64,000 bases of DNA. It comes from Streptomyces sp. SAI-135 (GTDB taxonomy: Bacteria; Actinomycetota; Actinomycetes; Streptomycetales; Streptomycetaceae). Shown here piece by piece: positions 33,532 to 42,412 of the stretch. The notes under the pieces were generated by a model. It saw only the letters and a list, made by a program, of their open reading frames with translations. It made no database searches and was not told the DNA's origin. Both the position numbers and the translations under genes were made by a program. Numbering within the stretch: position 1 is the first letter of the stretch; every line of letters begins with the position of its first letter. The stretch spans positions 9,223,395-9,287,394 of the forward strand of contig NZ_JARXYP010000002.1 of the NCBI RefSeq assembly GCF_029893805.1, given 5' to 3'.

Positions 33532-35369
33532 CGCAGCCCGGCCTCGCTGGCCACCCTGATTGCGTCATTGAACGACTTCACCAGGGCCGGCGGAACATCT
33601 GAGGGCTGCCGCAGTCGCTGTGCCAGCTGGACGACCATGCTCTCCTTTTTGCGGGGAGCCTGTTCGGAGTGCTGGAACAGCAGGGTGTGAAGCGACTTGC
33701 TGAACTTGCCGGTGCTGCGCAGGTCTGCGACGTCCTTGGGCGTCCACTGCTGTTCGTCCGTGCGAGGCCATTCGGCGTTCATGGTGTCGGCCCACTGAAC
33801 GTCGCTGAAGACGTCCTCCAGCTCGTTCGGGTTTCCGAGGAAGAGACAGTCTTTCTCGGTGAAACCGTACTTTTCTAGGCGATTGAGGCTGAATTCTCTC
33901 TCCTTGTCGCGGATCGAGTCGCCATCGACCAGGAACAAGACGGTGCGCCTGTGCTTCTTGAGGAATTTGGCGAAGTTGAGGGCACCGTCATTGCCCTTGC
34001 AGTCCCACAGTGCGATGCCTGCGGACTGGATGGGGTATCCGAACGCGAGCTTGAACAGGATGGGTAGGGCTGCGTACTCCGTGGGGCCCTCCACACCGAC
34101 GAAGCAGCGTTCGTGCAACAGGACACTGTTTCGAAAGCCCAGGGAGAGGGCCATGTTCGACATGAACCGGCGGGTGTCTTCGTCGTCGTCTTCCGCACCG
34201 AGGGACTGTACGTAGGCACGTCCTTCCCGGCTGTTGAGGTGCACGATGTCTTGGATGTCGACGCCGTCGATCAGGTTCAGTGAATGGGTGGCGACGATCA
34301 CGGTGGACTGAGCGGCCGACGCCGACACCTTGATCATCTGCATGATGCGGCGCTGGTGGTCGTAGTCCAGATGGGTGTCGGGCTCGTCATAGGCGATGAT
34401 CACGCCAGGGCCCTCGTCGGAATCCTCCGACAGCAGTTCCTGACTGGCTTCCCACAGCGCCAGAGAAACTCGGCGTGACCGGCCAGAGCCTGCTGCTGTC
34501 AACGACACGGCCCGCTGGCCTGGAGCCGCTGCGGTCAACGACAGGCTGTTGACGGTCGGCCGGAACTGGACGCCCGGATCCACGGTGAAGGCATCGAATG
34601 CGCACCGCTCCTCGACCAGCTTCTGCAACCGGATGACGTCGTCTTTGAGGAGAGCGGCAAACTCCTCCTCCAGATCCGTGATCTTCTTCCGGGTCTCCTC
34701 CCGCAACGTGTACTCACGCAGCTTGGCCGTCAGGATGCTGCGTACGACCGCTTCGGGAGACTCGGCCGCATCCCCCTTGAAATACAGCAACTGAGGAAGT
34801 GCAGAAGCGACCGCCTCGGGTGCTGCGACCCAGTCGGTGACTTTGTCGTCGGTGCCGGCGGCGTGCTCCTTGAGCAGCTCTGCCCAGCTGTCCTTCACGT
34901 TCGGCTTGCCCTCGGGCAGCTTGAGCCCAAGTTCAGAGGCCAGTTCCCTCAACTCGCCGGCCTTCAGAGGGGCGATGTCCCGCAGGGCCGGATTTCGCGG
35001 CACCTCCGTCAACCACTCCAGACAGCTGCGCCCACCCTCCACATGGCGCCGGCGCACCCGCAGAAACGGTCCCGTGTCGAGCGCCTTCTCCTCCGCCGCA
35101 GAAAGAGCGAATCTGCCCTCGACCGTGACCGTGCGCTGTTCCTCGTCCTGGTCCGCGGGCAACGCTGCGCGCACGGGCTCGGCCTCGGCGAAATCGGAGA
35201 TGTCGCTATCGATGATGCTGCGTTCACCGAGCAGGACCGCGATCGCATCCAGCGTCGCTGTCTTCCCACAGTCGTTGTGCCCGGTCAAGATCGTCTGCTT
35301 GTGGATCGGAATGCTCTCGACGTGGCCCAACGAACGGAAGTTGCTGACGCTGAGTTCGACGAGTCGCAC
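33510..35369 (-). CDS. OLD-family ATP-dependent endonuclease (AAA + TOPRIM)
   Basis: A 619-residue protein with an ABC-type ATPase split by a coiled region: Walker A TGHNDCGKTATLDAIA, signature GSGRSRRVSLALWEASQ, Walker B GVIIAYDEPDTHLDY and the His switch VIVATHSLN. A TOPRIM nuclease domain follows (FVGVEGPTEYAALPILFKLA, then VLFLVDGDS). OLD nucleases cut DNA and act in phage exclusion. There is no UvrD-like partner next to it, so it is not a Gabija pair. It lies behind tniQ of the Tn7-like module and may be defence cargo. Confidence 0.9.
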   Translation of the reverse strand: MRLVELSVSNFRSLGHVESIPIHKQTILTGHNDCGKTATLDAIAVLLGERSIIDSDISDFAEAEPVRAALPADQDEEQRTVTVEGRFALSAAEEKALDTGPFLRVRRRHVEGGRSCLEWLTEVPRNPALRDIAPLKAGELRELASELGLKLPEGKPNVKDSWAELLKEHAAGTDDKVTDWVAAPEAVASALPQLLYFKGDAAESPEAVVRSILTAKLREYTLREETRKKITDLEEEFAALLKDDVIRLQKLVEERCAFDAFTVDPGVQFRPTVNSLSLTAAAPGQRAVSLTAAGSGRSRRVSLALWEASQELLSEDSDEGPGVIIAYDEPDTHLDYDHQRRIMQMIKVSASAAQSTVIVATHSLNLIDGVDIQDIVHLNSREGRAYVQSLGAEDDDEDTRRFMSNMALSLGFRNSVLLHERCFVGVEGPTEYAALPILFKLAFGYPIQSAGIALWDCKGNDGALNFAKFLKKHRRTVLFLVDGDSIRDKEREFSLNRLEKYGFTEKDCLFLGNPNELEDVFSDVQWADTMNAEWPRTDEQQWTPKDVADLRSTGKFSKSLHTLLFQHSEQAPRKKESMVVQLAQRLRQPSDVPPALVKSFNDAIRVASEAGLRHWSEDE

Positions 35370-35654
35370 GCTGCTCCCTTGCAGTACGGCACGAGCGCGT
35401 GCGGTGGGCAGCCAGCAACGCGTCGGTGTAACGCCCCCATTTACAACGAGATGGAACTTTAGCGCCTGCCGGGACGTGGGGAAGGGCCATCACTCGAAGG
35501 TGTGCTTGGTGGCTCTGGGCTAGGTGTTGCTCTCGAGCGGAGTCGGGAAGTAACTGCCCATCTGGCGTGCCAAGTCGTCGAACCCACGTGAGTGACCAGA
35601 GGAGGGAGATCTCCGGCGCGGATCGAAGCGTGATGCTGGAGGTGCGCCGTTCGG

Positions 35655-35942
35655 TCAGGTGGATGAGCGGGTGGGGCCGGGGACGCGGACGGTGGGGAGG
35701 TCGGTGCGTTCGTTTTCTGTGGTGAGGGCGTCGGCGGTGAGGCGCCGGTAGGTGTGGAGGAGTTCCGCTATGGCCTCGGGTGCGGTGTCGGCGGTGGCGA
35801 CGAGGGCGGCGAGGATCTGGGAGCGGGAGGTCTGTTCGCCGGCGGCGGCTGCGGCGCGGACGAGTATGTCGAGGCGTTGGTTGATGTCGTGGGGCCAGGA
35901 GACGAGTGTGTTGCGGCGGGGCTGCTGCCACAGCAGGTCCAC
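35655..35942 (-). CDS. Small ribbon-helix-helix-like protein
   Basis: A 95-residue protein from a GTG at 35942 with GGGGGGAAA upstream. The sequence INQRLDILVRAAAAAGEQTS, then RSQILAALVA, is a possible RHH-type or helical DNA-binding unit like those in many small Streptomyces proteins. Function unknown. It is divergent from the gene at 35997 across a short AT-rich promoter, so it may regulate it. The 285 bp between it and the OLD gene (35370-35654) show nothing recognisable. Confidence 0.6.
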   Translation of the reverse strand: MDLLWQQPRRNTLVSWPHDINQRLDILVRAAAAAGEQTSRSQILAALVATADTAPEAIAELLHTYRRLTADALTTENERTDLPTVRVPGPTRSST

Positions 35943-35996
35943 GGTTTCCCCCCTTTGGCTGTGCCAACTGCCCTATATCAAATATATATTGTGCGC
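35943..35996. promoter_or_regulatory. AT-rich divergent promoter
   Basis: CTATATCAAATATATATTG (about 35972-35991) is strikingly AT-rich for this genome. It lies between divergent starts at 35942 (minus) and 35997 (plus). It contains several TATA-like -10 candidates in both directions. With only 54 bp between the genes, both promoters must overlap here. Confidence 0.5.
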
Positions 35997-37022
35997 ATGG
36001 TGACGCTGCTGCAAGGACGCCGGACGTCGGAGGGCTCGGGGGCTTCGGGCCGGGGCGGTGTCCGGGTCGCGGGGCGGACGCTGTGTCCCACGCCTGTGTT
36101 CGATACGTACTGGCGTTTTGCTGCGGCGCGGCAGGCGGTGTACGAGGCGCGGCTGGCCGGTGGGCCGGGGCCGTGGACGGGTGATCCGATCCTGTCGAGG
36201 TACCGGTTCACCAACTGCTTCCGGGCCGCGGACCGGGTGAGTCAGGTGTTGATCGCCGATGTCATCTACGGCGGTGAGCAGGAGTGGGAGGAGGTCTTCT
36301 TCCGTACTCTGCTGTTCAAGGTCTTCAACAAGGAGTCCACGTGGCGGCTGCTGACCGGTGCGCTGGGCGAGGTGCGCTGGGACGGCTACGACCACCGGGC
36401 CTTTGACCGGGTGCTGTCGCGGGCGTTTGCGGCGGGGGAGCGGCTGTATTCGGCCGCCTATATCGTGCCGCCGCCGCAGCTGGGGGAGGAGCGCAAGCAC
36501 CGTAACCATCTGCGGCTGCTGGAGATGATGATGACCTCCGGTGCGCCGGAGAGGGTCTTGGCGGCGCCGACGCTGCGGGATGCCTACGAGGTGCTGCTGG
36601 GCTATCCGGCCATCGGCCCGTTCCTGGCGTATCAGTTCGTCATCGACCTCAACTACGCTTCCGCGATGCCGTTTTCGGAGATGGACTTTGTCGTCGCCGG
36701 GCCCGGCGCCAGGGACGGGATCCGCAAGTGCTTCGGTCCGGCGGCCGACGGCATCGAGGCCGAGGTCATCCGGTACATGGCCGACACCCAGGACGAGCAC
36801 TTCGCTCGCCTGGGCCTGGCCTTCCCCGGCCTGCGGGGTCGGCCGCTGCAGCTGATCGACTGCCAGAATCTGTTCTGTGAGGTCGACAAGTACGCGCGTG
36901 TCGCCTATCCGGAGATCGCCGGGATTAGCGGCCGCAGCCGCATCAAGCAGACATACCGCTCTTCGTCGGTGCCGGTACCGGCCTGGTTCCCGCCCAAGTG
37001 GGGCATCAACGAAGCCTGTTGA
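35997..37022 (+). CDS. HMUDK/aGPT-PPlase-like (nucleotide kinase domain) protein
   Basis: A 341-residue protein; ATG 35997 is chosen because upstream codons lie in the promoter. Signatures are YRFTNCFRAADRVSQVLI, FFRTLLFKVFNKESTW, GERLYSAAYIVPPPQ, HRNHLRLLEMMM, GYPAIGPFLAYQFVIDLNY and FSEMDFVVAGPGARDGIRKC. I recall this pattern from the helical domain linked to 5-hydroxymethyl-dU DNA kinases and alpha-glutamyl/putrescinyl-thymine pyrophosphorylases, enzymes of DNA base hypermodification in phages. The assignment is from memory. A thymidylate-synthase-like gene faces it nine bases away, which supports a nucleotide-modification role. Confidence 0.7.
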   Translation: MVTLLQGRRTSEGSGASGRGGVRVAGRTLCPTPVFDTYWRFAAARQAVYEARLAGGPGPWTGDPILSRYRFTNCFRAADRVSQVLIADVIYGGEQEWEEVFFRTLLFKVFNKESTWRLLTGALGEVRWDGYDHRAFDRVLSRAFAAGERLYSAAYIVPPPQLGEERKHRNHLRLLEMMMTSGAPERVLAAPTLRDAYEVLLGYPAIGPFLAYQFVIDLNYASAMPFSEMDFVVAGPGARDGIRKCFGPAADGIEAEVIRYMADTQDEHFARLGLAFPGLRGRPLQLIDCQNLFCEVDKYARVAYPEIAGISGRSRIKQTYRSSSVPVPAWFPPKWGINEAC

Positions 37023-37031
37023 TGCGGGTCT

Positions 37032-37820
37032 CTATGCGGCCAGGGTCGGGGTGCCGCTCAGCAGCGGCCGGATGGCAGTGAGCGGCCCGTCCAGGTGGGC
37101 GTGACCGGCCATGACGGTCAGCGTGCCGACGGCCAGGCCGGCCTGGGCCGCGATGTAGGCCAGGAGCCGGCCCAGGCCCAGGTAGTTGCCGTAGGCCCGT
37201 TCGAACATGTACTGGCTGCGGTAGAGCGCCGCGGCGTGCACCCGGCGATCGCGGTCCAGCTGGAAGGACACGTGGCTCAGGCAGGGAAAGCCCCGGTAGA
37301 GGTTGTCGCGGTCTGCGGCGTGCACGAGCAGTTCGGCCGGCACGTCGCCGTCGGCGGGGTGGGCGAGGTCGGCTTCGTAGGCGGCGGTCATCGGTCCCTT
37401 GCTTCCGGCCTGCTTGCGCAGCTGGCCGATGATGTTGCCTATCTGGTCGATGTCGGTCTTCTTCGCGCCCGGGTAGGCGACCAGGCGTCCGAAGTAGGTG
37501 CCGTGCGCGTTGCCGGGATACCGCTTGATCCGCGGGTACATGGCCCGGTAGCGGGCCACGAGGCTGGCGTGGTCGGTGGCTCGGGCTGCGAGGTCTGCGG
37601 GGAAGAGGGTGCCGGCGACCGTCTCGATGGGCTCGTGCCGTTTGGCGATGCGCAGCCGGTCCAGTTCGGTGCGGAAGCCGGGGTCGTCGGCGGTGGGGTC
37701 GGCGATGCGCACCACGGTGTGCAGGCCGGTGTGCGACGGGTTGTCCTTGCGGTCCAGGGCGTTGCAGGCGGCGATCCAGGCGCGGGTGACGTCACCGCCG
37801 GTGACATCGAAGCTGATCAT
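37032..37820 (-). CDS. Thymidylate synthase-like protein
   Basis: A 262-residue protein. The ATG at 37818-37820 is preferred because GGAGGA lies just upstream; the longer frame to 37928 overlaps a transposase remnant. The second half reads FPCLSHVSFQLD, AALYRSQYMFERAYGNYLGL and LAYIAAQAGLAVGTLTVMAG. This matches the thymidylate synthase core: active-site Cys in PC, phosphate-binding Arg in RS and the following Asn. The Asp normally in RSxD is not there (RSQY). It may be a thymidylate or hydroxymethyl-pyrimidine synthase variant. Convergent with the gene at 35997. Confidence 0.75.
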   Translation of the reverse strand: MISFDVTGGDVTRAWIAACNALDRKDNPSHTGLHTVVRIADPTADDPGFRTELDRLRIAKRHEPIETVAGTLFPADLAARATDHASLVARYRAMYPRIKRYPGNAHGTYFGRLVAYPGAKKTDIDQIGNIIGQLRKQAGSKGPMTAAYEADLAHPADGDVPAELLVHAADRDNLYRGFPCLSHVSFQLDRDRRVHAAALYRSQYMFERAYGNYLGLGRLLAYIAAQAGLAVGTLTVMAGHAHLDGPLTAIRPLLSGTPTLAA

Positions 37821-38126
37821 GAATCCTCCGCCGTCCAGCGCGAGCGCTACGCCGCGGTGAACCAGCCCGCCGCATCCCAGTTGCTGGGCGCGCTGACCAC
37901 CACGCAGGCCGCGGCCGAACTCGCCCACGCCGCCGGCACCAGCCTGTCGGATCTGGCCCTGCCGGACCTCATCCCGCCCGCCGCACCCCCGGCCGACTGG
38001 CGCACCCCGCCATCCCTCGCCACCCGCACCGCACCCGGCCGGCCCACCCCCCTCCCGTCCGAACCAGCCCCCGGGCGCCTGCCCGGACCCGCCGCAGACC
38101 CTGCTGAAAACGGAGACGCCTCGTGA
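37821..38126 (+). pseudogene. Mu-type transposase, C-terminal tail only
   Basis: The plus strand reads VQRERYAAVNQPAASQLLGA, AAAELAHAAGTSLSDLALPD and LIPPAAPPADWRTPPSLA, the typical end of actinobacterial transposases with a Mu C-terminal domain. The catalytic core is absent. The coding remnant begins where the TS-like gene begins on the other strand. Its stop overlaps the following ATPase start (GTGA), so the original operon order is preserved. GTG 37857 could still start an 89-residue product. Confidence 0.6.
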
Positions 38127-38863
38127 CCGCGGCCACCTACCAGTACGTGGACCTGCCGGATGCGTCCGTGGTCACCACCCGCGCCCTGCTCACCGCCCGG
38201 GACAATATCGCCGACACCGTGGATGCCCGCGCCATGATGTGCATCCACGGCGGCGCCGGCTTCGGCAAGACCCTCGCCGTCAACATCTGCCTGCGCGAAC
38301 TCGAGCACGAGGACGTCCGCAAGATCACCTTCCGGGCCCGTCCCACCGCCCGCGCGGTGCGCTACGAACTGTTCACCGCGCTCGACCTGGCCGGTGAACC
38401 ACCGCGCCACCCCAGCGAGTTCGACTGCCTGCTGAAAACCGCCCTGGCCGAACGCCCCCGCACCTTCCTCGTGGACGAGGCCCAGTGGCTCAACGGGGAG
38501 GCGTTCGAATACTTCCGCTACCTGTGGGACGAACCCTCCACCCAGCTCGCGATCATCTTCGTCGGCGGCGAGGGCTGCCACACCGTGCTGCGCCGCGAAC
38601 CGATGCTCTCCTCCCGCGTCTTCATCTGGCAGCACTTCACCCGCCTCACCCCCGGCGAGGTCCTCGAAGCCATCCCCCTGTTCCATCCGATCTGGGCCGA
38701 CACCGACCCCGACGACATCACCTTCGCCGACCAGCACGCAGCACACGGCAACTTCCGCGCCTGGGCCCAGCTGACCGCGCACACCCGTACCGCACTCGCC
38801 CGCACCGGCCGTTTCCGGGCGGACCGGGACCTGCTGCGCTGGGCCTTCAGCCGCCTCGCATGA
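38123..38863 (+). CDS. TniB/MuB-like AAA ATPase of a third transposition operon
   Basis: A 246-residue ATPase with Walker A IHGGAGFGKTLAVNI, Walker B RTFLVDEAQWLN and a sensor FVGGEGCHTVL. This is the compact AAA type that partners Mu/IS21/Tn5053-like transposases. It is only distantly related to the TnsC proteins at 27545 and 58038. It is the middle of an operon whose transposase has been beheaded, so the system is probably no longer able to move on its own. Confidence 0.85.
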   Translation: MTAATYQYVDLPDASVVTTRALLTARDNIADTVDARAMMCIHGGAGFGKTLAVNICLRELEHEDVRKITFRARPTARAVRYELFTALDLAGEPPRHPSEFDCLLKTALAERPRTFLVDEAQWLNGEAFEYFRYLWDEPSTQLAIIFVGGEGCHTVLRREPMLSSRVFIWQHFTRLTPGEVLEAIPLFHPIWADTDPDDITFADQHAAHGNFRAWAQLTAHTRTALARTGRFRADRDLLRWAFSRLA

Positions 38864-38970
38864 CCGCCACCCAGCGGCGGCGGCCTCCAGGCACGGTGCG
38901 TCGAGGAAGAACCTCTTCCGTTCCCGCCCCTCCACCCGGGACCTCTGCCACCACCCGACGGAGCGCCTGA
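38860..38970 (+). CDS. Very small basic ORF between coupled genes
   Basis: A 36-residue frame starting with ATGA overlap on the ATPase stop and ending with TGATG overlap on the next start. The sequence is Arg/Pro/Thr-rich (MTATQRRRPPGTVRRGR) with no recognisable motif. The tight coupling on both sides is the only support. It may exist mainly to couple translation of the next gene. Confidence 0.4.
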   Translation: MTATQRRRPPGTVRRGRTSSVPAPPPGTSATTRRSA

Positions 38971-40103
38971 TGATGCTCACCTGCCCCCAACCGCCGCCCC
39001 CGATGGTGGTTTTCGACCCTGGCGACGAAGCCGCACACACCCGCGCCGCCCTGCTCATGCACCATCCGGCAGCCGGCTGCGTCACGGTCCACCCCACCCC
39101 TGGCACCGATTCCACCCTCGCCCTCGCCCACAACCTCCTCGACGCCCTCGGCAAGACCACACCCGTCCCCGGCTACCGCGCCACCGACCCGGTCCCCGTC
39201 TGGACCCTCGCAGCGGCCTGGACCCTGGCGCTGCCCGTCACCCACCTGACCGTGCTGCGCGCCCACCTCCTGTCCACCCGCGCTCTCGGCGACCTGCTCG
39301 CCCTGCGCATCCGTACCGGGGTGCGCCTCCACCTGGTCTGCCACCAGCCCAAACTGTCCGCCGCCCTCGAGCGGGCCCTGGCCCACATCGGCTACGACAT
39401 GGCCGACGCGGACGCCGTCCTGCGCCAGGACGACCAGGACCCACCGCACACGCCGCGGCCACGGCAAGCGGCCACGCACAGCGGGGAGTGGATCGACCTG
39501 CCGGCCCTGACCACCCTGACCTCCTACGAATCCAGCCCCGACTGCGTGTGCACCCCACCCACCGCGGCCGAGCGTGGCTTCCGCCCACCACTGCTTCCCA
39601 CCCGTATCGCCACCCAGGTCGCGCAACGCCTGTCCCGCACCCCCCACCCCCACCTGGCCGCTCATCTCGCAGCAGCCGTCGTCACCGCCGCCTCCACGAG
39701 CCAGCTGGACACCGCCCGCGTCCTGGACCTCGCCCTCGACGGCACCCACCTGGCCCTCCACGACCGCCACAACGTCCGCCAAGGCTGCACCACCCACCCG
39801 GTGCCCCTCTGGGCCCAACCCCTCATGCGCGCCACGGCGTTCACCCACCTCCTCGCCACGGCAGAGCGCAGCAGCCCGCTGTTCTCTGACCCGCTTCATG
39901 CCCGTGGCCTGCCCTCCTTGAGGGACTTCGCCGAATGCCTCAGACTCCGCCCGCCCCAGCCCCCGCCTCCATCGAGGAGGCCCCGCAGGGGGCAACAGCC
40001 GGCAGCCACGATCTGGCCCATCAGCGGAGCGCACCACGCCCGGCGCTGGGCCGCCGAGGAGAACATGCAGGGCTGCCCCCAGCCCCCGGGCTACCGAACC
40101 TAA
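38970..40103 (+). CDS. Unknown protein of the third transposition operon
   Basis: A 377-residue protein I do not recognise. The first 150 residues alternate strands and helices (AAGCVTVHPTPGTDSTLALA, LTVLRAHLLSTRALGDLLAL, GVRLHLVCHQPKLSAALERA) like a nucleotide-binding fold without an obvious P-loop. The middle is helical with a CVCTPPT element, and the C-terminus is Pro/Arg-rich. It is translationally coupled behind the AAA ATPase, which suggests an accessory or target-choice role, but this is inference. Confidence 0.65.
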   Translation: MMLTCPQPPPPMVVFDPGDEAAHTRAALLMHHPAAGCVTVHPTPGTDSTLALAHNLLDALGKTTPVPGYRATDPVPVWTLAAAWTLALPVTHLTVLRAHLLSTRALGDLLALRIRTGVRLHLVCHQPKLSAALERALAHIGYDMADADAVLRQDDQDPPHTPRPRQAATHSGEWIDLPALTTLTSYESSPDCVCTPPTAAERGFRPPLLPTRIATQVAQRLSRTPHPHLAAHLAAAVVTAASTSQLDTARVLDLALDGTHLALHDRHNVRQGCTTHPVPLWAQPLMRATAFTHLLATAERSSPLFSDPLHARGLPSLRDFAECLRLRPPQPPPPSRRPRRGQQPAATIWPISGAHHARRWAAEENMQGCPQPPGYRT

Positions 40104-40429
40104 CTTTTGATGCCGACACCGGCACCAGGACTTGGCCTGCTTGAGCAGGGAGCACATCATGCGGCCGGCCTGCCACTGCCCGGGTCCGCGTGCGTTCCAC
40201 CCCACCCGGCGGTATCTCCCTTGCTGTCGACGCACTCCGCGCGGCACGGGGAGGCACCTGGGGAGGGAGAACGTGGCGGAAGTTGCGGATGTACTGCTGC
40301 AGTTCTGGCGTGAGCAGCGGGATCAGGCCCGTTAACCCCAGGCATGTCCTGGGTCGGCTGGGCGTATTTCCCGGCTGACCCGGGATGCACGTCGGGGTCT
40401 TTGGGCAGAGCAGAGCGCACACTGGATCC
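40104..40429. other. Gene-free stretch upstream of the sensor kinase
   Basis: About 326 bp without a supported gene. Small open frames here have no recognisable protein character. It should contain the promoter of the two-component operon, but I see no distinct -10/-35 pair. Confidence 0.45.
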
Positions 40430-42412
40430 ATGACTACCCGTGCGGTGGTTCGGGTCATGGTGCTCGCGAGTGTCGTCCCGTGTGGTTTCGCACTGTGGGT
40501 GTCGGCGCTGCCGCGTTCTCAGCCGACGGGAGCGATGTCCGGTGCCTCGTTCGTGATCGCCCTGTCGGTGGTGAACGTGGGGGAGGCCTGTATTGCGGCG
40601 GTGCTGATCCACGCCCGGCCGCGGAATGCGATCGGCTGGATCTTCGCCGGACTGGCGGTGACGTCCGGGTGGGAACAGGCTTTCGTCGCGTACGGAGGGT
40701 ACGGCCTGGCTGAGGCCGATCCGGTGTGGCCGGGCGCGCGGTTAGCGACCGTGGTTGCTTCGGGGTTGTTCGTACCGGGCTGGGTGGCCTCAGCGACTCT
40801 GCTGGTTGCTCTCTATCCGGACGGGCGGCTGGCGGCACGCTGGTGGCGGTGGCCGGTGGGCGCCGTTGTCGCGGGGACTGTCGTGCTGACGTTCCTGTCC
40901 CTGTTTGACTCGCACGCTTATGGTGATCTGTTTCCTGGTCTGCCCGCGCCGTTGTCGATGCCGCCCACGTTGTTCACCTGGCTTGCGTTGGGCGTGTGTC
41001 TGCCGTTGCTGGCGCTGTCGGCACTGGTCATCTGGGGCGGCACCGTCCTGCGCTTGTTACGCTCGCGTCCTCCGGAGCGACAGCTGCTGGTCTGGCTCAT
41101 GTGTACTGAAGTCCCGTGCATGGGCGCCAGCTTCTACTCGGCGATGGTCGACAACCGGCCGCTTCCCTCGGTGCTCCTTTCCTTCCTCGTGGTGGTCGCG
41201 GTGGCGGTGGGAGTCTTGCGGTACCGGCTTCTTGGAATCGAGGCGGTGCTGCGGCGCGGACTGGTCTACGGCTTGCTGACCGGGGCCGTGATCGCGGTCT
41301 ACCTGGCCCTGACGGTTGGGATCGGGTCCGCACTGAACCGCCACCCGCTGCTTGGTGTGGTGGCGGCTGCCCTCGTGGCGGTGCTGCTGGCCCCCGCCCG
41401 GGATCGACTGCAGCGCGCGGTGGACTGGCTGGTGTACGGCGAACGCCGCGATCCGCTGCGGGCGTTGGCCCGTCTCGGCGACCAGGTGGCGGTCGCCGGA
41501 GAGCCTGACCTGCTGCCCGCCGCGCTGAGCGCCGTGATGCGGGCCGTACGTGCCCCCGGTGCCGAGGTCCGCGCGCCGGACGGGCACACGGTCGGACAAC
41601 AGGGGGTTATGGCAGCGGCCGGTCCGTCGCTGCCGCTGCGGGTGGGGGGCCGAGACCTCGGCACGCTGACGGTGGCCGCCCGTCGGCCGGCGGCCTCCTA
41701 CGACACGGCCGATCTCCAGTTGCTGGCGGCGTTGGCGCTGCAGGTCGCCACCCTGCTGAGGGCCCTGGAACTCACCGAGGCCTTGGAAGCCGAGCGCGAC
41801 CACGTCGTGGCTGCCACTCATGCCGAGAGGGACCGGATTCGGCATGACCTCCACGATGGCCTGGGGCCTTCCCTCTCTGGTATGGGGCTGGGGCTGCAGG
41901 CACTGGCCGATGCGCTGGACTGTGACGGGGCCACACCGGCGGGCAGACTGCTGGCCCGCATCCGCCAGGAGGTCACCACCGCGGTCGGAGAGATCCGGCG
42001 GATCATCGACGGCCTGCGTCCCACGGTGCTGGACACACTGGGGCTGGCAGAGGCCATCCGCCAGTACGCCAAGACGCTCGCCGACGCCGTGCCGGTGGAG
42101 GTGAAGATCGATGGACTGCCGTTCTTGTCACCAGGTCTGGAGGCCACCGCCTACCGCATCGTCACCGAGTCGCTCACCAACACCGCTAGGCACGCTGGTG
42201 CATGCCGGGCCTGCGTACGGATCTCCGCCGCCGACGGGTCCCTGCAGGTCACCGTCACGGACACCGGCCGCGGCATCCCTGACCGGGCGGCACCGGGGCT
42301 GGGCCTGATGTCCATGCGCCGCCGGGCTCAGGTGCTCGGCGGCACCCTCCACGTAGCCTCGCGGCCAGGGTGCACCACCGTGGCGGCGGCTCTCCCACTG
42401 GGGGTCGTATGA
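40430..42412 (+). CDS. Membrane sensor histidine kinase (NarL/DesK type)
   Basis: About 660 residues. ATG 40430 (after GGATCC) is preferred over 40385. Roughly the first 300 residues hold eight or more hydrophobic segments (for example ALSVVNVGEACIAAVLIHA, LLSFLVVVAVAVGVLRYRLL). A GAF-like stretch follows. The HisKA_3 box is RIRHDLHDGLGPSLSGMGLG with the phospho-acceptor His in DLHDGLGP. The ATPase domain has ESLTNTARHAGA and DTGRGIPDRAAPGLGLMSMR. It overlaps the response-regulator start by four bases. The signal sensed is unknown. Confidence 0.93.
   Translation: MTTRAVVRVMVLASVVPCGFALWVSALPRSQPTGAMSGASFVIALSVVNVGEACIAAVLIHARPRNAIGWIFAGLAVTSGWEQAFVAYGGYGLAEADPVWPGARLATVVASGLFVPGWVASATLLVALYPDGRLAARWWRWPVGAVVAGTVVLTFLSLFDSHAYGDLFPGLPAPLSMPPTLFTWLALGVCLPLLALSALVIWGGTVLRLLRSRPPERQLLVWLMCTEVPCMGASFYSAMVDNRPLPSVLLSFLVVVAVAVGVLRYRLLGIEAVLRRGLVYGLLTGAVIAVYLALTVGIGSALNRHPLLGVVAAALVAVLLAPARDRLQRAVDWLVYGERRDPLRALARLGDQVAVAGEPDLLPAALSAVMRAVRAPGAEVRAPDGHTVGQQGVMAAAGPSLPLRVGGRDLGTLTVAARRPAASYDTADLQLLAALALQVATLLRALELTEALEAERDHVVAATHAERDRIRHDLHDGLGPSLSGMGLGLQALADALDCDGATPAGRLLARIRQEVTTAVGEIRRIIDGLRPTVLDTLGLAEAIRQYAKTLADAVPVEVKIDGLPFLSPGLEATAYRIVTESLTNTARHAGACRACVRISAADGSLQVTVTDTGRGIPDRAAPGLGLMSMRRRAQVLGGTLHVASRPGCTTVAAALPLGVV

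Noticed and set aside
33510..35369. Gabija defence system
   Set aside because: Gabija needs a UvrD/Rep-like GajB beside the OLD protein; none is present.
35970..35992. AT-rich block as a replication origin
   Set aside because: It is only about 20 bp, with no iterons, DnaA boxes or rep gene nearby; a divergent promoter explains it better.
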